64,000 nt of DNA, from positions 62,001 to 126,000 of the forward strand of contig PKUH01000004.1 in the NCBI GenBank assembly GCA_002869615.1. The letters are read 5' to 3'. This stretch comes from Desulfuromonas sp. (GTDB lineage Bacteria > Desulfobacterota > Desulfuromonadia > Desulfuromonadales > UBA2294). This document shows, piece after piece, positions 48,715 to 57,659 of this stretch; position 1 is the first letter of the stretch, and each line of letters opens with the position of its first letter. The position numbers and the translations under genes are program-made. The notes under the pieces are model-generated. The model was not told where the DNA came from and ran no database searches. It was given only the letters and a program-made list of their open reading frames with translations.

Positions 48715-50133
48715 ATGGATTACAAGGTGAAGGATATCGCCCTGGCCGACTGGGGCCGCAAGGAAATCGGGATGGCCGAGGTCGAAATGCCCGGTCTGAT
48801 GGCCCTGCGCGAAGAATATGGGCAAAAAAAACCTCTGGCCGGCGCCCGGATAACCGGTTCGTTACACATGACGATCCAGACGGCGGTACTGATCGAAACC
48901 CTGATTGCCCTCGGCGCTGAAGTGCGCTGGGCTTCATGTAATATTTTTTCGACCCAGGACCATGCCGCAGCCGCTATCGCCGAGGCCGGTGTTCCGGTTT
49001 TTGCATGGATGGGTGAATCCCTCGAAGAATACTGGTGGTGTACCGAGCAGGCCCTGACATGGCCGGACGGTCAGTTGCCGAACATGATCCTTGATGATGG
49101 CGGTGACGCGACCATGATGGTTCTCGAAGGAGCCAAGTGGGAAAAGGATGGGGTTCCGGAATTAAAGGATGATGATCCTGAAGACTGGGTCGAACTGGTC
49201 AAGTGCCTGCGGAGTTCAATTGCCGAAAAGCGTAACGACTGGACCGCTATGCGCGACACAATCAAGGGAGTGACCGAAGAGACCACGACCGGGGTCCATC
49301 GCCTGTACCAGCTCGAAAAAGCAGGAACATTGCCGTTCCCGGCCATGAACGTCAACGATTCGGTCACCAAGAGCAAGTTCGATAATGTCTACGGCTGCCG
49401 CCACAGTCTGGTCGACGGAATCATGCGCGCGACCGACGTCATGCTGTCCGGCAAGGTTGCAGTGGTTTGCGGCTACGGTGACGTCGGCAAGGGGAGTGCC
49501 CAGTCGCTGCGCGGTCAGGGCGCCCGGGTCATCATTACCGAGATCGACCCGATTTGTGCCCTGCAGGCATTGATGGAGGGCTACGAGATCCGGACGCTCG
49601 AGGATGTTGTTGAAACTGCGGACATTTTTGTCACCACCACCGGTAACTACAATGTCATCCGGGTTGAGCACATGGAGAAGATGAAGCACAATGCCATCGT
49701 TGGCAATATCGGGCATTTCGACAATGAAATCGAGATGGCTGCCCTGGCCAGGGTTCCCGGGATCAAGAAGATCAATATCAAGAACCCGCAGGAACATGGC
49801 AACCAGGTTGATCAATGGGTGTTCCCGGACGGCAAGGCGATCATCATACTGGCAGAGGGCCGCTTGCTTAATCTCGGTTGCGCGACCGGCCATCCGTCGT
49901 TTGTCATGTCGAACAGTTTTACCAACCAGGTGATCGCCCAGATCGAGCTGTTCGGAAGTTCGGATGAGTACGATAACCAGGTCTATGTCCTACCGAAACA
50001 CCTTGATGAAAAAGTTGCCCGGCTGCATCTTGAAAAACTTGGAGCCAAATTGACGGTATTGAGCCAGAAGCAGGCCGACTATATCAACGTGCCGATTGAA
50101 GGCCCGTATAAATCGGATCATTATCGATATTGA
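48715..50133 (+). CDS. ahcY: Adenosylhomocysteinase
   Basis: 472 residues. Cleaves SAH to adenosine and homocysteine, relieving methyltransferase inhibition. NAD-binding [17 protein letters not shown], substrate residues in [14 protein letters not shown] and HFDNEIEM, and the C-terminal KSDHYRY. It has the roughly 40-residue insertion (around residue 145) of the long bacterial form. AAGGAG precedes the ATG. It probably shares a transcript with the SahR-like gene. Confidence 0.97.
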   Translation: MDYKVKDIALADWGRKEIGMAEVEMPGLMALREEYGQKKPLAGARITGSLHMTIQTAVLIETLIALGAEVRWASCNIFSTQDHAAAAIAEAGVPVFAWMGESLEEYWWCTEQALTWPDGQLPNMILDDGGDATMMVLEGAKWEKDGVPELKDDDPEDWVELVKCLRSSIAEKRNDWTAMRDTIKGVTEETTTGVHRLYQLEKAGTLPFPAMNVNDSVTKSKFDNVYGCRHSLVDGIMRATDVMLSGKVAVVCGYGDVGKGSAQSLRGQGARVIITEIDPICALQALMEGYEIRTLEDVVETADIFVTTTGNYNVIRVEHMEKMKHNAIVGNIGHFDNEIEMAALARVPGIKKINIKNPQEHGNQVDQWVFPDGKAIIILAEGRLLNLGCATGHPSFVMSNSFTNQVIAQIELFGSSDEYDNQVYVLPKHLDEKVARLHLEKLGAKLTVLSQKQADYINVPIEGPYKSDHYRY

Positions 50134-50155
50134 GAAGCTGTTTCCGTTGCAAGTC

Positions 50156-50188
50156 AAAAGCCCCGTCTGTATCAGGCGGGGCTTTTTA
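50156..50188. terminator. Bidirectional terminator between ahcY and lptG
   Basis: AAAAGCCCCG-TCT... CGGGGCTTTTT: a stem with A-tract on one side and T-tract on the other, serving ahcY (+) and the lptFG unit (-). It runs to the lptG stop codon. Confidence 0.88.
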
Positions 50189-51268
50189 TTGGGTTCGGAA
50201 AAGGACCAACCAGAGACCGCAAAGACCGACCAGAATATTGGCTGACCAGGTTGCGAGGAGCGGCGGCAATATGCCTGAATAGCCGAAGGCCATGCTGACC
50301 GAATGCAGAATGAAATAGGCGACTCCGATAATCACACTGATGACGATACCCAGGGATAGCGAGGTGTTTCGTCCCCGGTTCAATGCGAATGGAATGCCGA
50401 GCAGAACCATGACGATGCACGAAAAAGGGGCCGATAAATGGGAATACATGTTCACCAGCAACCGGGTATTGTCATACCCCTCGACTTTCATCTTTTTGGC
50501 CAGGCTCTTGAGCTCAAGGTAGTTGAGTTCCCATTCATGCGGCTCCGGACGCTGAAAGTCCTCCGGTGATTTTCCGAAGTCGATCCTCTGTTGCGCCGAT
50601 TTTACGGAATCGATCATGGCGCCGGAGTTGACGTCGAATTTCCTCATGTTCAGATTTTTGAATTGCCAGGAGCCATCGATATATTGGGCACTGCCGGCAT
50701 CGGTCCGTCCGGCAATCTGGAAATCACTGTCCATCTGGTAAATGGTGATACCCTGAAGGGCACCTTCACGCGGGACGACCTGCTCAATGTGAATGATCCG
50801 GTCGCCGGAGCGGACCCATAATTTATTGCGGAGAAGTTGTGGTTGCGAGAGTCCTTTGATCTTCTGCTCGAGGATCTTGTTCATGGTCCTGGTGCTTCTC
50901 GGCAAAAGGAGTTCCTGGGACAGAATGAGGGCAAGCGTTATGCCGCATGTCGTAATGATGATTGGCCGGGAAATACGGAACAGACTCAATCCGCCGGCCC
51001 GCATTGCCGTCAGCTCGCCGGTACGGGAAAGGCTGCCGATGGAAGTAAAGGCGGCCATCAGGACAGCCAATGGCGCAACCTGGGTTATAATGAGCGGGAA
51101 GGCGTTGATGAAATAACTGAAGTAGAGACCGAGGGCTGCCTTTTTTTCAATAAACTTATCGATCTTTTCGAAAAACTCGACAAGAAAAAAAATACCGACA
51201 AAGGCCGCGAGCGCCAGCGCGAAATTTGTCAGAAAAACTTTGACGGTATATCGTGTTAAAAGGGTCAT
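50186..51268 (-). CDS. lptG: LPS export permease LptG
   Basis: 360 residues. Six membrane helices (three N-terminal, three C-terminal) around a periplasmic jellyroll (about residues 125-245), YjgP/YjgQ family. With LptF and LptB it extracts LPS from the inner membrane. RTGELTAMRAGGLSLFRI is the coupling-helix region contacting LptB. The start overlaps the lptF stop by 4 bases. I separate G from F by similarity and order, so the names could be swapped. Confidence 0.88.
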   Translation of the reverse strand: MTLLTRYTVKVFLTNFALALAAFVGIFFLVEFFEKIDKFIEKKAALGLYFSYFINAFPLIITQVAPLAVLMAAFTSIGSLSRTGELTAMRAGGLSLFRISRPIIITTCGITLALILSQELLLPRSTRTMNKILEQKIKGLSQPQLLRNKLWVRSGDRIIHIEQVVPREGALQGITIYQMDSDFQIAGRTDAGSAQYIDGSWQFKNLNMRKFDVNSGAMIDSVKSAQQRIDFGKSPEDFQRPEPHEWELNYLELKSLAKKMKVEGYDNTRLLVNMYSHLSAPFSCIVMVLLGIPFALNRGRNTSLSLGIVISVIIGVAYFILHSVSMAFGYSGILPPLLATWSANILVGLCGLWLVLFRTQ

Positions 51269-52440
51269 GACTTCTTTTTATTCCTGAAAACATTCGTTGT
51301 GAAATCCTGCAACCGGTCTAACAGCTCAAGACGCTTCTCATTGATTGCCATTTTCATCATATAGGCACCTCCAAACAGGAACACAAGAACCGGCAGGATA
51401 ACAATATACGGAGTGACTCCACCATCGACCGCCAGGGTCTTGGTCAAGGAATAAAGAATATAGAAGACAAAGAAAACCAGCAGTCCGAGGGCGAATCCGC
51501 CACCTCGACCGGAACGGGTGGTCTGGATGCCGAGAGGCACTCCGACCAGGGCGAAAATAAATGGTGTGAAAGGCAAAACCGTCCGGTTCAGCAGCTCGAC
51601 TGTCAGCTCGGCTTTTCTCTGTTGGTCCGGGCTGTTTTTGATCAGTGTTGTCAATTCAAACCAGGAGAGTTCTTTTTCTTTCTTGCGCCGTTCCCCCTGG
51701 GGGGCAAGCTCCCGGTCAATATCAAGATTGATATCGTATGACGCAAAATCGATAACCTGATAGGTATTCTGCTCTTCACGGGTTGTCTGGCGGTGAATAC
51801 TTCCATCAACAAGGTGCAGACTCAACGACAGATCATCCGGGTCGGAAATGATCTGGCCTGTTCTGGCGGTTATGATCGACGGGGTCGAACTGCTCCGTTC
51901 ATCTGAAATGAATACTCCGTTGATCAAGCCGCTTTTTTGCTCGAGCTGGTTAGCGTAGATGACCAGGTCATCAAAATCATCATTGAAAATTTGCGGTTCG
52001 ATACCGACATCTGCTTTTTGGGTCGATATATCATAAATTTTGCTGCGGAAAGCGTTGTTGCTGGCCGGTCCGGCGTAAATCGAGAGGATCGCCGTCGCCA
52101 GCGCTGTGAGTGTCGCCATAAAAAAAACCGGTTTCAGTATTTTCTGCAGGCTGATGCCATTCGCTTTCATCGCAATAATTTCGGCATCTGAAGAGAGGCG
52201 GCCGAATGCAAGCAGGATCCCCATCAGGAAGGCAAGGGGCAAGGTAATGACCATGAAGGCCGGCATCATGTAAAGAAAGAGCAGGGATACCTCGGCAAGA
52301 GGTACGCCTTTATTGAGCACCATCTCGACCAGCCTGATCATTCTCCCCATCAGCACAAGCAGGGTAAAGATCATGATCCCGATCAGGGTGGGAGTTGCGA
52401 TTTCCATCGCAATATATCTGTTGAGTTTTTTTACGCTCAT
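51265..52440 (-). CDS. lptF: LPS export permease LptF
   Basis: 391 residues, same YjgP/YjgQ architecture as its neighbour: N-terminal helices (LIGIMIFTLLVLMGRMI), coupling helix SSDAEIIAMKANGISLQKIL, periplasmic jellyroll and three C-terminal helices. First gene of the minus-strand pair, divergent from rpsB. The other exporter parts, lptCAB, are 16 kb away on the plus strand. Confidence 0.9.
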   Translation of the reverse strand: MSVKKLNRYIAMEIATPTLIGIMIFTLLVLMGRMIRLVEMVLNKGVPLAEVSLLFLYMMPAFMVITLPLAFLMGILLAFGRLSSDAEIIAMKANGISLQKILKPVFFMATLTALATAILSIYAGPASNNAFRSKIYDISTQKADVGIEPQIFNDDFDDLVIYANQLEQKSGLINGVFISDERSSSTPSIITARTGQIISDPDDLSLSLHLVDGSIHRQTTREEQNTYQVIDFASYDINLDIDRELAPQGERRKKEKELSWFELTTLIKNSPDQQRKAELTVELLNRTVLPFTPFIFALVGVPLGIQTTRSGRGGGFALGLLVFFVFYILYSLTKTLAVDGGVTPYIVILPVLVFLFGGAYMMKMAINEKRLELLDRLQDFTTNVFRNKKKS

Positions 52441-52501
52441 TGCGCCTGAATCTTATTACAACAATCGGCAACTGTAAACATGGATCGGCCGGTTTTTTCC
52501 C

Positions 52502-52530
52502 TTGCCTTGGTCGTTTCTGCATGGTATATA
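52502..52530 (+). promoter_or_regulatory. Sigma-70 promoter of rpsB
   Basis: TTGCCT, 17 bases, TATATA. It predicts a leader of about 110 bases before rpsB. Confidence 0.65.
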
Positions 52531-52559
52531 GCCACGTTACTCAAATCCACACGCTTTCT

Positions 52560-52626
52560 GACCTGCTGAAGGGTGCCTCTGTCTTTGCTGATCGGGGTTT
52601 TCGCTGGGATGATGAAAGCGGAGGTC
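52560..52626 (+). other. Structured 5' leader of rpsB
   Basis: CCTCTG(t)CTTT at 52576-52586 pairs with AAAGCGGAGG at 52615-52624 (10 bp, one bulge). The alternative GACCT (52560) with AGGTC (52622) would compete with it. The 3' arm ends 22 bases before the start codon. Leaders of this kind mediate autoregulation by ribosomal proteins; S2 control is inference. Confidence 0.45.
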
Positions 52627-52648
52627 AACAAACCAACAGGAGAAAAAA

Positions 52649-53470
52649 ATGGCACAGATTACCATGAAGCAATTGCTTGAGGCCGGTGTCCACTTTGGTC
52701 ACCAGACCAAGCGCTGGAATCCGAAGATGAAACCTTATATCTTCGGCGCCCGTAACGGCATCTACATCATCGACCTGCAGAAGACAGTCCGCTATTTCAA
52801 TACGGCCTATCAGTTCATCAAGGAGGTTGTTGAAGGCGGCGAAAAGGTTCTTTTCGTTGGCACCAAAAAACAGGCCCAGGACTCGATTCTTGAAGAGGCT
52901 CTCCGGGCCGACCAGTATTTTGTCAACAGCCGCTGGCTCGGCGGCATGCTGACCAATTTTTCGACCATCAAGGCGAGTATCGATCGTCTCAAAAAAATCG
53001 AAGTCATGGCTCAGGATGGCACTTACGACCTTATTACCAAAAAGGAAGCCCTGCAGCTCGACCGTGAAAAAGCAAAGCTCGAAAAGAGTCTCGGCGGGAT
53101 CAAGATGATGACCAAGCTTCCCGGGGCTATTTTTGTTGTCGATCCGAAAAAAGAAGCGATCGCCGTTAAGGAAGCCCGCAAGCTCGGTATCCCGGTTGTC
53201 GCCGTTGTCGACACCAACTGCGATCCGGATGAAGTCGATTACATCATCCCGGGTAATGATGATGCGATTCGGGCCTTGCGCCTTTTTGCATCAAAAATGG
53301 CTGATGCCTGTCTTGAAGGTGTCGAAGCGCGCCAGAAGAGCCTTCAGGCAGATGCTGAAGGGAGCGAAACTGAGGCTCCGGCTGAAAACGTCGAAACCGC
53401 AAAAGCAGAAACCAAGGTAGAAGCCGCGCCGGTTGAAGCTCCGACTGAAGCTCCTGCGGCAACAGAATAA
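52649..53470 (+). CDS. rpsB: 30S ribosomal protein S2
   Basis: 273 residues. [24 protein letters not shown] at the N-terminus (motif given in part by residues 3-20), coiled-coil insertion and [14 protein letters not shown] are typical. The last 45 residues are an Ala/Glu/Pro-rich tail beyond the conserved S2 core, probably disordered. CAGGAG lies before the ATG. The pairing with tsf is universal in bacteria. Confidence 0.97.
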   Translation: MAQITMKQLLEAGVHFGHQTKRWNPKMKPYIFGARNGIYIIDLQKTVRYFNTAYQFIKEVVEGGEKVLFVGTKKQAQDSILEEALRADQYFVNSRWLGGMLTNFSTIKASIDRLKKIEVMAQDGTYDLITKKEALQLDREKAKLEKSLGGIKMMTKLPGAIFVVDPKKEAIAVKEARKLGIPVVAVVDTNCDPDEVDYIIPGNDDAIRALRLFASKMADACLEGVEARQKSLQADAEGSETEAPAENVETAKAETKVEAAPVEAPTEAPAATE

Positions 53471-53490
53471 TTACTTCCTTAATCCGGTAT

Positions 53491-53525
53491 CAAGGCGGTT
53501 GACATTTATGTCGACCGCCTTTTCT
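53491..53525 (+). terminator. Intrinsic terminator between rpsB and tsf
   Basis: A 13-14 bp stem (AAGGCGGTTGACA / TGTCGACCGCCTT, one G-T pair) with loop TTTA and a T-tract. It probably lowers tsf expression relative to rpsB. Confidence 0.85.
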
Positions 53526-53594
53526 TAAACACCCATAATTCAAAACGGGCGCAAATGCCCGGAACACGTCTTATTTATAGTACAGGAGGTTTAC

Positions 53595-54506
53595 GTGGCG
53601 AACATTACCGCAAAGATGGTTGCAGACCTGCGTGCCAAAACCGGCGCCGGTATGATGGACTGCAAAAAAGCATTGAACGAAACGGACGGAAACATCGAAG
53701 AAGCTGTTGATTTTCTGCGCAAGAAAGGGCTGTCGGCCGCCGCCAAGAAATCGGACCGTGTTGCGGCCGAAGGACTGATCTCTGTCGCCGGTGAAGAAAA
53801 AGCCGGTGCTATTGTCGAGGTCAATGCCGAGACCGATTTCGTTGCCAAGAATGACGCTTTTATCGCTTTTTCAAAAGGCGTTGCCCAGACCGTTTTCGAT
53901 CACAACCCGGCTGACGTCGACGCCCTTAAGGGACTCGATTTTCCCGGCTCGGGCCGCAACGTCGGCGATGAACTGACTCACCAGATTTCGACGATTGGCG
54001 AGAATATGAACATCCGTCGCTTCGCCCGGCTTGAAACAGCAGCAGGCGCCGTTGCCTCCTATGTGCATGCCGGTGGTAAGATTGGTGTTCTTGTGCAACT
54101 GGACAGTGACGGTCAGGCTGATCAGATTGCAGCGACAGCCCGGCAGATTGCCATGCACGTTGCAGCGGCCAATCCGCAGTATCTCAGTCGCCAGGATGTG
54201 CCGGACGAGATTGTCGCAAAAGAAAAAGAGATTATGAAAGTCAAGGCTCTCGAGAGCGGCAAACCGGAAAACATTGTCGACAAGATTGTCGAGGGACAGA
54301 TTAATAAATTTTTCGGAGAAATTTGCCTGCTTGAGCAGGTTTATGTTATCGATACCGATATGAAGGTCGGCAAGGTCGTTGAGGCGCTGGCCAAGGATAT
54401 CGGTGCCGAGGTCTCACTGGCCGCATATGTGCGTTACCAGCTTGGTGAAGGCATTGAGAAAAAAGAGGATGATTTCGCGGCAGAAGTTGCTTCCCTGACC
54501 AAATAA
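53595..54506 (+). CDS. tsf: Elongation factor Ts
   Basis: 303 residues. Nucleotide exchange factor for EF-Tu. The N-terminal UBA-like domain ([21 protein letters not shown]), the EF-Tu contact TDFVAKND and the dimerisation core are present. Start GTG at 53595, preceded by AGGAGGT at 6-base spacing; no closer ATG has a ribosome-binding site. Preceded by a terminator that may allow partial read-through from rpsB. Confidence 0.96.
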   Translation: MANITAKMVADLRAKTGAGMMDCKKALNETDGNIEEAVDFLRKKGLSAAAKKSDRVAAEGLISVAGEEKAGAIVEVNAETDFVAKNDAFIAFSKGVAQTVFDHNPADVDALKGLDFPGSGRNVGDELTHQISTIGENMNIRRFARLETAAGAVASYVHAGGKIGVLVQLDSDGQADQIAATARQIAMHVAAANPQYLSRQDVPDEIVAKEKEIMKVKALESGKPENIVDKIVEGQINKFFGEICLLEQVYVIDTDMKVGKVVEALAKDIGAEVSLAAYVRYQLGEGIEKKEDDFAAEVASLTK

Positions 54507-54517
54507 AAGGTATCTTC

Positions 54518-55240
54518 ATGGCGAACAAACCTGTGTATGACCGAATTCTGCTAAAGTTAAGCGGTGAAGCTCTGGCCGGACAACAGGGGTACGGAATCGA
54601 TCCCGAGGTCATCACCGGAATTGCTTCTGAGATCAGAGATGTCATCAATATGGGTGTTCAGGTTGCCCTGGTCATCGGCGGCGGCAATATCTTCCGGGGA
54701 CTTTCGGCAGCATCCAGGGGGATGGATCGTGCCAGTGCCGATTACATGGGGATGCTGGCAACAGTGATGAACAGTCTCGCCATGCAGGATGCCCTCGAAT
54801 CGGTTGGCGTCGATACCCGGGTTCAGTCGGCCATTGAAATGCAGGAAATCGCCGAACCGTATATTCGTCGACGGGCTGTTCGTCATCTTGAGAAGGGGCG
54901 CGTTGTTATTTTCGGGGCCGGGACCGGCAACCCGTATTTCACGACCGATACCGCTGCCAGTCTGCGTGCCATGGAGATTAACGCCAATGTTATTCTCAAG
55001 GCGACCAAGGTCGATGGCGTCTACAGCTCTGATCCGACCAAGGATAAGGATGCCGTCAAGTACGAAAAACTGACCTACCTTGAGGTGCTGCAGAAGAATC
55101 TTCAGGTTATGGATGCGACAGCGACCTCGCTTTGCATGGACAACAGTCTTCCCATTATTATTTTTGATTTGACCAGTACCGGTAATATCGAAAAAGTTGT
55201 TCGGGGAGCAGATATCGGGACTCTTGTTACAGGAGGGTGA
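54518..55240 (+). CDS. pyrH: UMP kinase
   Basis: 240 residues, amino-acid-kinase fold. Phosphorylates UMP to UDP; usually activated by GTP and inhibited by [24 protein letters not shown], and [13 protein letters not shown] are family motifs. Lies 11 bases behind tsf in the usual order. Confidence 0.96.
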   Translation: MANKPVYDRILLKLSGEALAGQQGYGIDPEVITGIASEIRDVINMGVQVALVIGGGNIFRGLSAASRGMDRASADYMGMLATVMNSLAMQDALESVGVDTRVQSAIEMQEIAEPYIRRRAVRHLEKGRVVIFGAGTGNPYFTTDTAASLRAMEINANVILKATKVDGVYSSDPTKDKDAVKYEKLTYLEVLQKNLQVMDATATSLCMDNSLPIIIFDLTSTGNIEKVVRGADIGTLVTGG

Positions 55241-55244
55241 TGCC

Positions 55245-55802
55245 ATGTACAATGACATTTTGAATGAAGCCAAAGGCGGGATGGACAAAGCGGTTGAAAG
55301 CCTGAAAAAGGAACTGACCAAAGTCAGAACCGGTCGGGCTTCAGTCTCTTTGCTCGATGATGTCCGGGTTGATTATTACGGAACCCCGACTCCCCTGAAC
55401 CAGGTCGGAACCCTGGCGGTTCCCGAACCGAGGTTGATTACGATTCAACCATGGGAAAAACCGCTGATTCCGGAAATTGAAAGAGCGATCATGAAGGCAG
55501 ACCTCGGGCTCAATCCGGCTTCGGACGGCCAGATAGTCAGAATAGCTATCCCGGCGCTGACCGAAGAGCGGCGTAAAGAGATGGCAAAACTGGCAAAGAG
55601 CATTGGCGAAAATGCCAAGATTTCTGTCCGGAACTCCCGTCGTGATGCCAACGATATGCTCAAACAGCTGGAAAAGGAAAAAGAAATTTCAGAGGATGAC
55701 CTCAAACGCGGGGAAAAAGAAGTCCAGGATTTGACCGATGGTTATGTCAAGAAGATTGATGAAGTCGTCGCTGCCAAAGAAGCTGAAGTGATGGAGATTT
55801 AA
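55245..55802 (+). CDS. frr: Ribosome recycling factor
   Basis: 185 residues, normal length. Three-helix bundle with inserted beta domain; VRTGRAS in the tip region, [11 protein letters not shown] and EERRKEMAK are conserved. It splits post-termination ribosomes with EF-G. ATG 55245 follows AGGAGGG; earlier in-frame codons lie inside pyrH. Confidence 0.96.
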   Translation: MYNDILNEAKGGMDKAVESLKKELTKVRTGRASVSLLDDVRVDYYGTPTPLNQVGTLAVPEPRLITIQPWEKPLIPEIERAIMKADLGLNPASDGQIVRIAIPALTEERRKEMAKLAKSIGENAKISVRNSRRDANDMLKQLEKEKEISEDDLKRGEKEVQDLTDGYVKKIDEVVAAKEAEVMEI

Positions 55803-55840
55803 GGCAATTCAGTTGCCAATAAAAAGATAAGGAGAAAGAA

Positions 55841-56005
55841 ATGGCACTTTCAATTACCGAAGAATGTATTGCTTGCGGTGCATGTGTGGATACCTGCCCG
55901 GTGGATGCGATTTCCGAAGCTGGTGATATCTATGCGATCAGTGCGGACTGCACGGAATGTCAGGCCTGCGTTGACAGTTGCCCGGTCGGGGCAATCGTCG
56001 AGTAA
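55841..56005 (+). CDS. Small 2[4Fe-4S] ferredoxin
   Basis: 54 residues (MALSITEECIACGACVDTCP...). Two clusters: Cys9, 12, 15, 19 and Cys37, 40, 43, 47, each CxxCxxCxxxCP, with the clostridial-type spacing. It is a low-potential electron carrier in the cytoplasm. GGAG lies 9 bases before the ATG. Inserted between frr and uppS and followed by its own terminator, so it is probably co-transcribed with the translation genes. Confidence 0.93.
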   Translation: MALSITEECIACGACVDTCPVDAISEAGDIYAISADCTECQACVDSCPVGAIVE

Positions 56006-56010
56006 AAACA

Positions 56011-56039
56011 AAAGGGCGCCTTAACGGCGCCTTTTTTTT
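56011..56039 (+). terminator. Intrinsic terminator after the ferredoxin
   Basis: Stem GGCGCC / GGCGCC with a short loop, flanked by A-tract and eight T. It separates the ribosomal-protein unit from the uppS unit. Confidence 0.9.
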
Positions 56040-56095
56040 GCCGTTTTCCCGCCTTGCCGCCAGCCCTTCTTTCATGGTAAATTCCACAGCTGTAT

Positions 56096-56866
56096 ATGAT
56101 GAAAGACAGCGAAAATACAAGTGAACATATACCCTGTCATCTGGCGATCATCATGGATGGTAATGGTCGGTGGGCACAAGCACGCCATTTGCCGCGGATT
56201 GTCGGTCATCAGAAAGGTGTTGAGACCGTTCGCCAGATTGTCGAAGAGTGCACTTCCCTCGGCATCCGCTATCTGACTCTCTATGCCTTCAGTTCCGAGA
56301 ATTGGGGTCGACCGTCGGAAGAGGTATCAGCCCTGATGGGCCTGTTGTCGAGCTATCTAAAAAGTGAGCTGCAATCGTTGCTGACCAACCGGGTCCGACT
56401 TAATGTAATTGGTGAAATCGAAAAGCTGCCAAAAAATATCCGTCGGACTCTTGTTGATTCAGTGGAGAGGACAAGGAACAACGAGGGTATGACCCTGACG
56501 CTTGCACTCTCTTACGGTTCCCGCGATGAACTTGTGCGGGCTTGCCGGAAGATTGCGCTCAGGATCGAAAAAGGGGAGTTGGGTTCTGCCGATATTAACG
56601 AGAAGATGATCGAGTCTGAACTTGACACCCGGGATCTTCCGGAGCCGGATCTGCTGGTCAGGACCAGCGGCGAAATGCGCATCAGTAATTTCCTGCTCTG
56701 GCAAATCGCCTACACCGAGCTCTACTTTACCGAAGTATACTGGCCCGATTTTAATCGGGACGAGCTGCATAAAGCAATCAAGGTTTTTGGCCAACGACAA
56801 CGTCGATTCGGTCTGACGTCCGAACAGACGGACCCGGTAAAATCGACCGAAGGAGAGTCCTATTAA
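56096..56866 (+). CDS. uppS: Undecaprenyl diphosphate synthase
   Basis: 256 residues. cis-prenyltransferase making the C55 carrier lipid for peptidoglycan and LPS sugars. The catalytic Asp is in IIMDGNGRWA; FSSENWGRP, YGSRDELV, DLLVRTSGEMRISNFLLWQ and TELYFTEVYWPDF follow. Two ATG codons (56096, 56099) are possible. The stop codon shares one base with the probable ATT start of cdsA. Confidence 0.96.
   Translation: MMKDSENTSEHIPCHLAIIMDGNGRWAQARHLPRIVGHQKGVETVRQIVEECTSLGIRYLTLYAFSSENWGRPSEEVSALMGLLSSYLKSELQSLLTNRVRLNVIGEIEKLPKNIRRTLVDSVERTRNNEGMTLTLALSYGSRDELVRACRKIALRIEKGELGSADINEKMIESELDTRDLPEPDLLVRTSGEMRISNFLLWQIAYTELYFTEVYWPDFNRDELHKAIKVFGQRQRRFGLTSEQTDPVKSTEGESY
56851..56857 (+). promoter_or_regulatory. 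Ribosome-binding site deciding the cdsA start
   Basis: AGGAGAG inside the end of uppS. AGGAG ends 6 bases before ATT 56862, ideal spacing, but 21 bases before TTG 56877, too far. This favours ATT as the initiation codon. Confidence 0.6.
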
Positions 56867-57656
56867 AAAACGACTCTTGACGGCAGCAATTGCCCTGCCG
56901 GTACTAGCATTTATTGTTCAGTACGCTGACCGGAGTATTTTTATCGGTCTGACCGTCCTGGTGTCGACGCTCGGACTCTATGAGTTCTATGAGATGACCC
57001 TGACAGGGAAACGTCGGATTGAAAGTTATCTTGCCTTATCCTTCGGGGCACTGTTTTGTGGTTATGTCTGCTCGAATGAACCGGCAACAGCGCTGTTCGT
57101 TCTGACCGTGATTTTTCTTTTGCTGGCGGTTGTCTACCTTTTCCGGTTCGGCGAATTATCGCTGGTAATTCAGCATCTTGCGATCACTTTTCTCGGATTG
57201 CTCTACATTCCCTTTCTGCTCGGCCACCTGGCCTTGTTACGGGGTTTGCCGTACGGAAGTTCATGGGTTTTTCTGGTTCTGGTTGTCGCCATGGTCGGCG
57301 ACTAGGCCGCACTGTTTGTCGGTTCGGCTGTTGGCCGGCGCAAGCTCTATCCTTCGATCAGCCCGAATAAGAGTATTGAAGGCGCGCTCGGGGGGCTTGC
57401 CGGGAGTGTTCTCGGCGCGGTAGTCTTTAAGCTGCTGTTCTTTCCGCAAGCTGATCTGGTGATGGTTGTCGGTCTGGCGATCGTTCTTTCGGTTGCTGCA
57501 CAACTGGGGGATCTTTTTGAATCGATGTTGAAAAGAAGTTGTCAGGTCAAGGATTCGGGAAAAATCATACCGGGACATGGTGGCATTCTTGATCGCCTCG
57601 ATTCCCTTCTGTTCGTTTTCCCTGCAGCATATTACCTGATAGGTTTCTTCGGTTGA
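56862..57656 (+). pseudogene. cdsA: Phosphatidate cytidylyltransferase frame interrupted by TAG
   Basis: One frame of 264 codons, with an in-frame TAG at 57303 (codon 148). Both halves are CdsA: before it, several membrane helices starting KKRLLTAAIALPVLAF; after it, the conserved ISPNKSIEGALGG, SMLKRSCQVKDSGK and PGHGGILDRLDS signature. CdsA makes CDP-diacylglycerol, the precursor of acidic phospholipids, and is normally essential. The TAG sits where relatives have Ser or Thr after Asp; TCG to TAG is a one-base change. Base error, read-through and true inactivation are all open. The start is probably ATT 56862. TAG ends several other genes here, so the code is standard. Confidence 0.85.
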
Positions 57657-57659
57657 TCT

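Noticed and set aside
49216-49893. Antisense frame of 225 codons over ahcY
   Set aside because: It lies wholly within a highly conserved gene, has no ribosome-binding site and no recognisable protein features. It is a by-product of codon bias.
52440-52667. 75-codon frame between lptF and rpsB
   Set aside because: It spans the rpsB promoter and leader and ends inside rpsB. There is no ribosome-binding site or homology; the leader RNA explains the region better.
57303-57305. TAG in cdsA as a pyrrolysine codon
   Set aside because: Pyrrolysine is known from methylamine methyltransferases and a few others. TAG ends several genes in this window, and the site aligns with Ser/Thr, so a base change is simpler.
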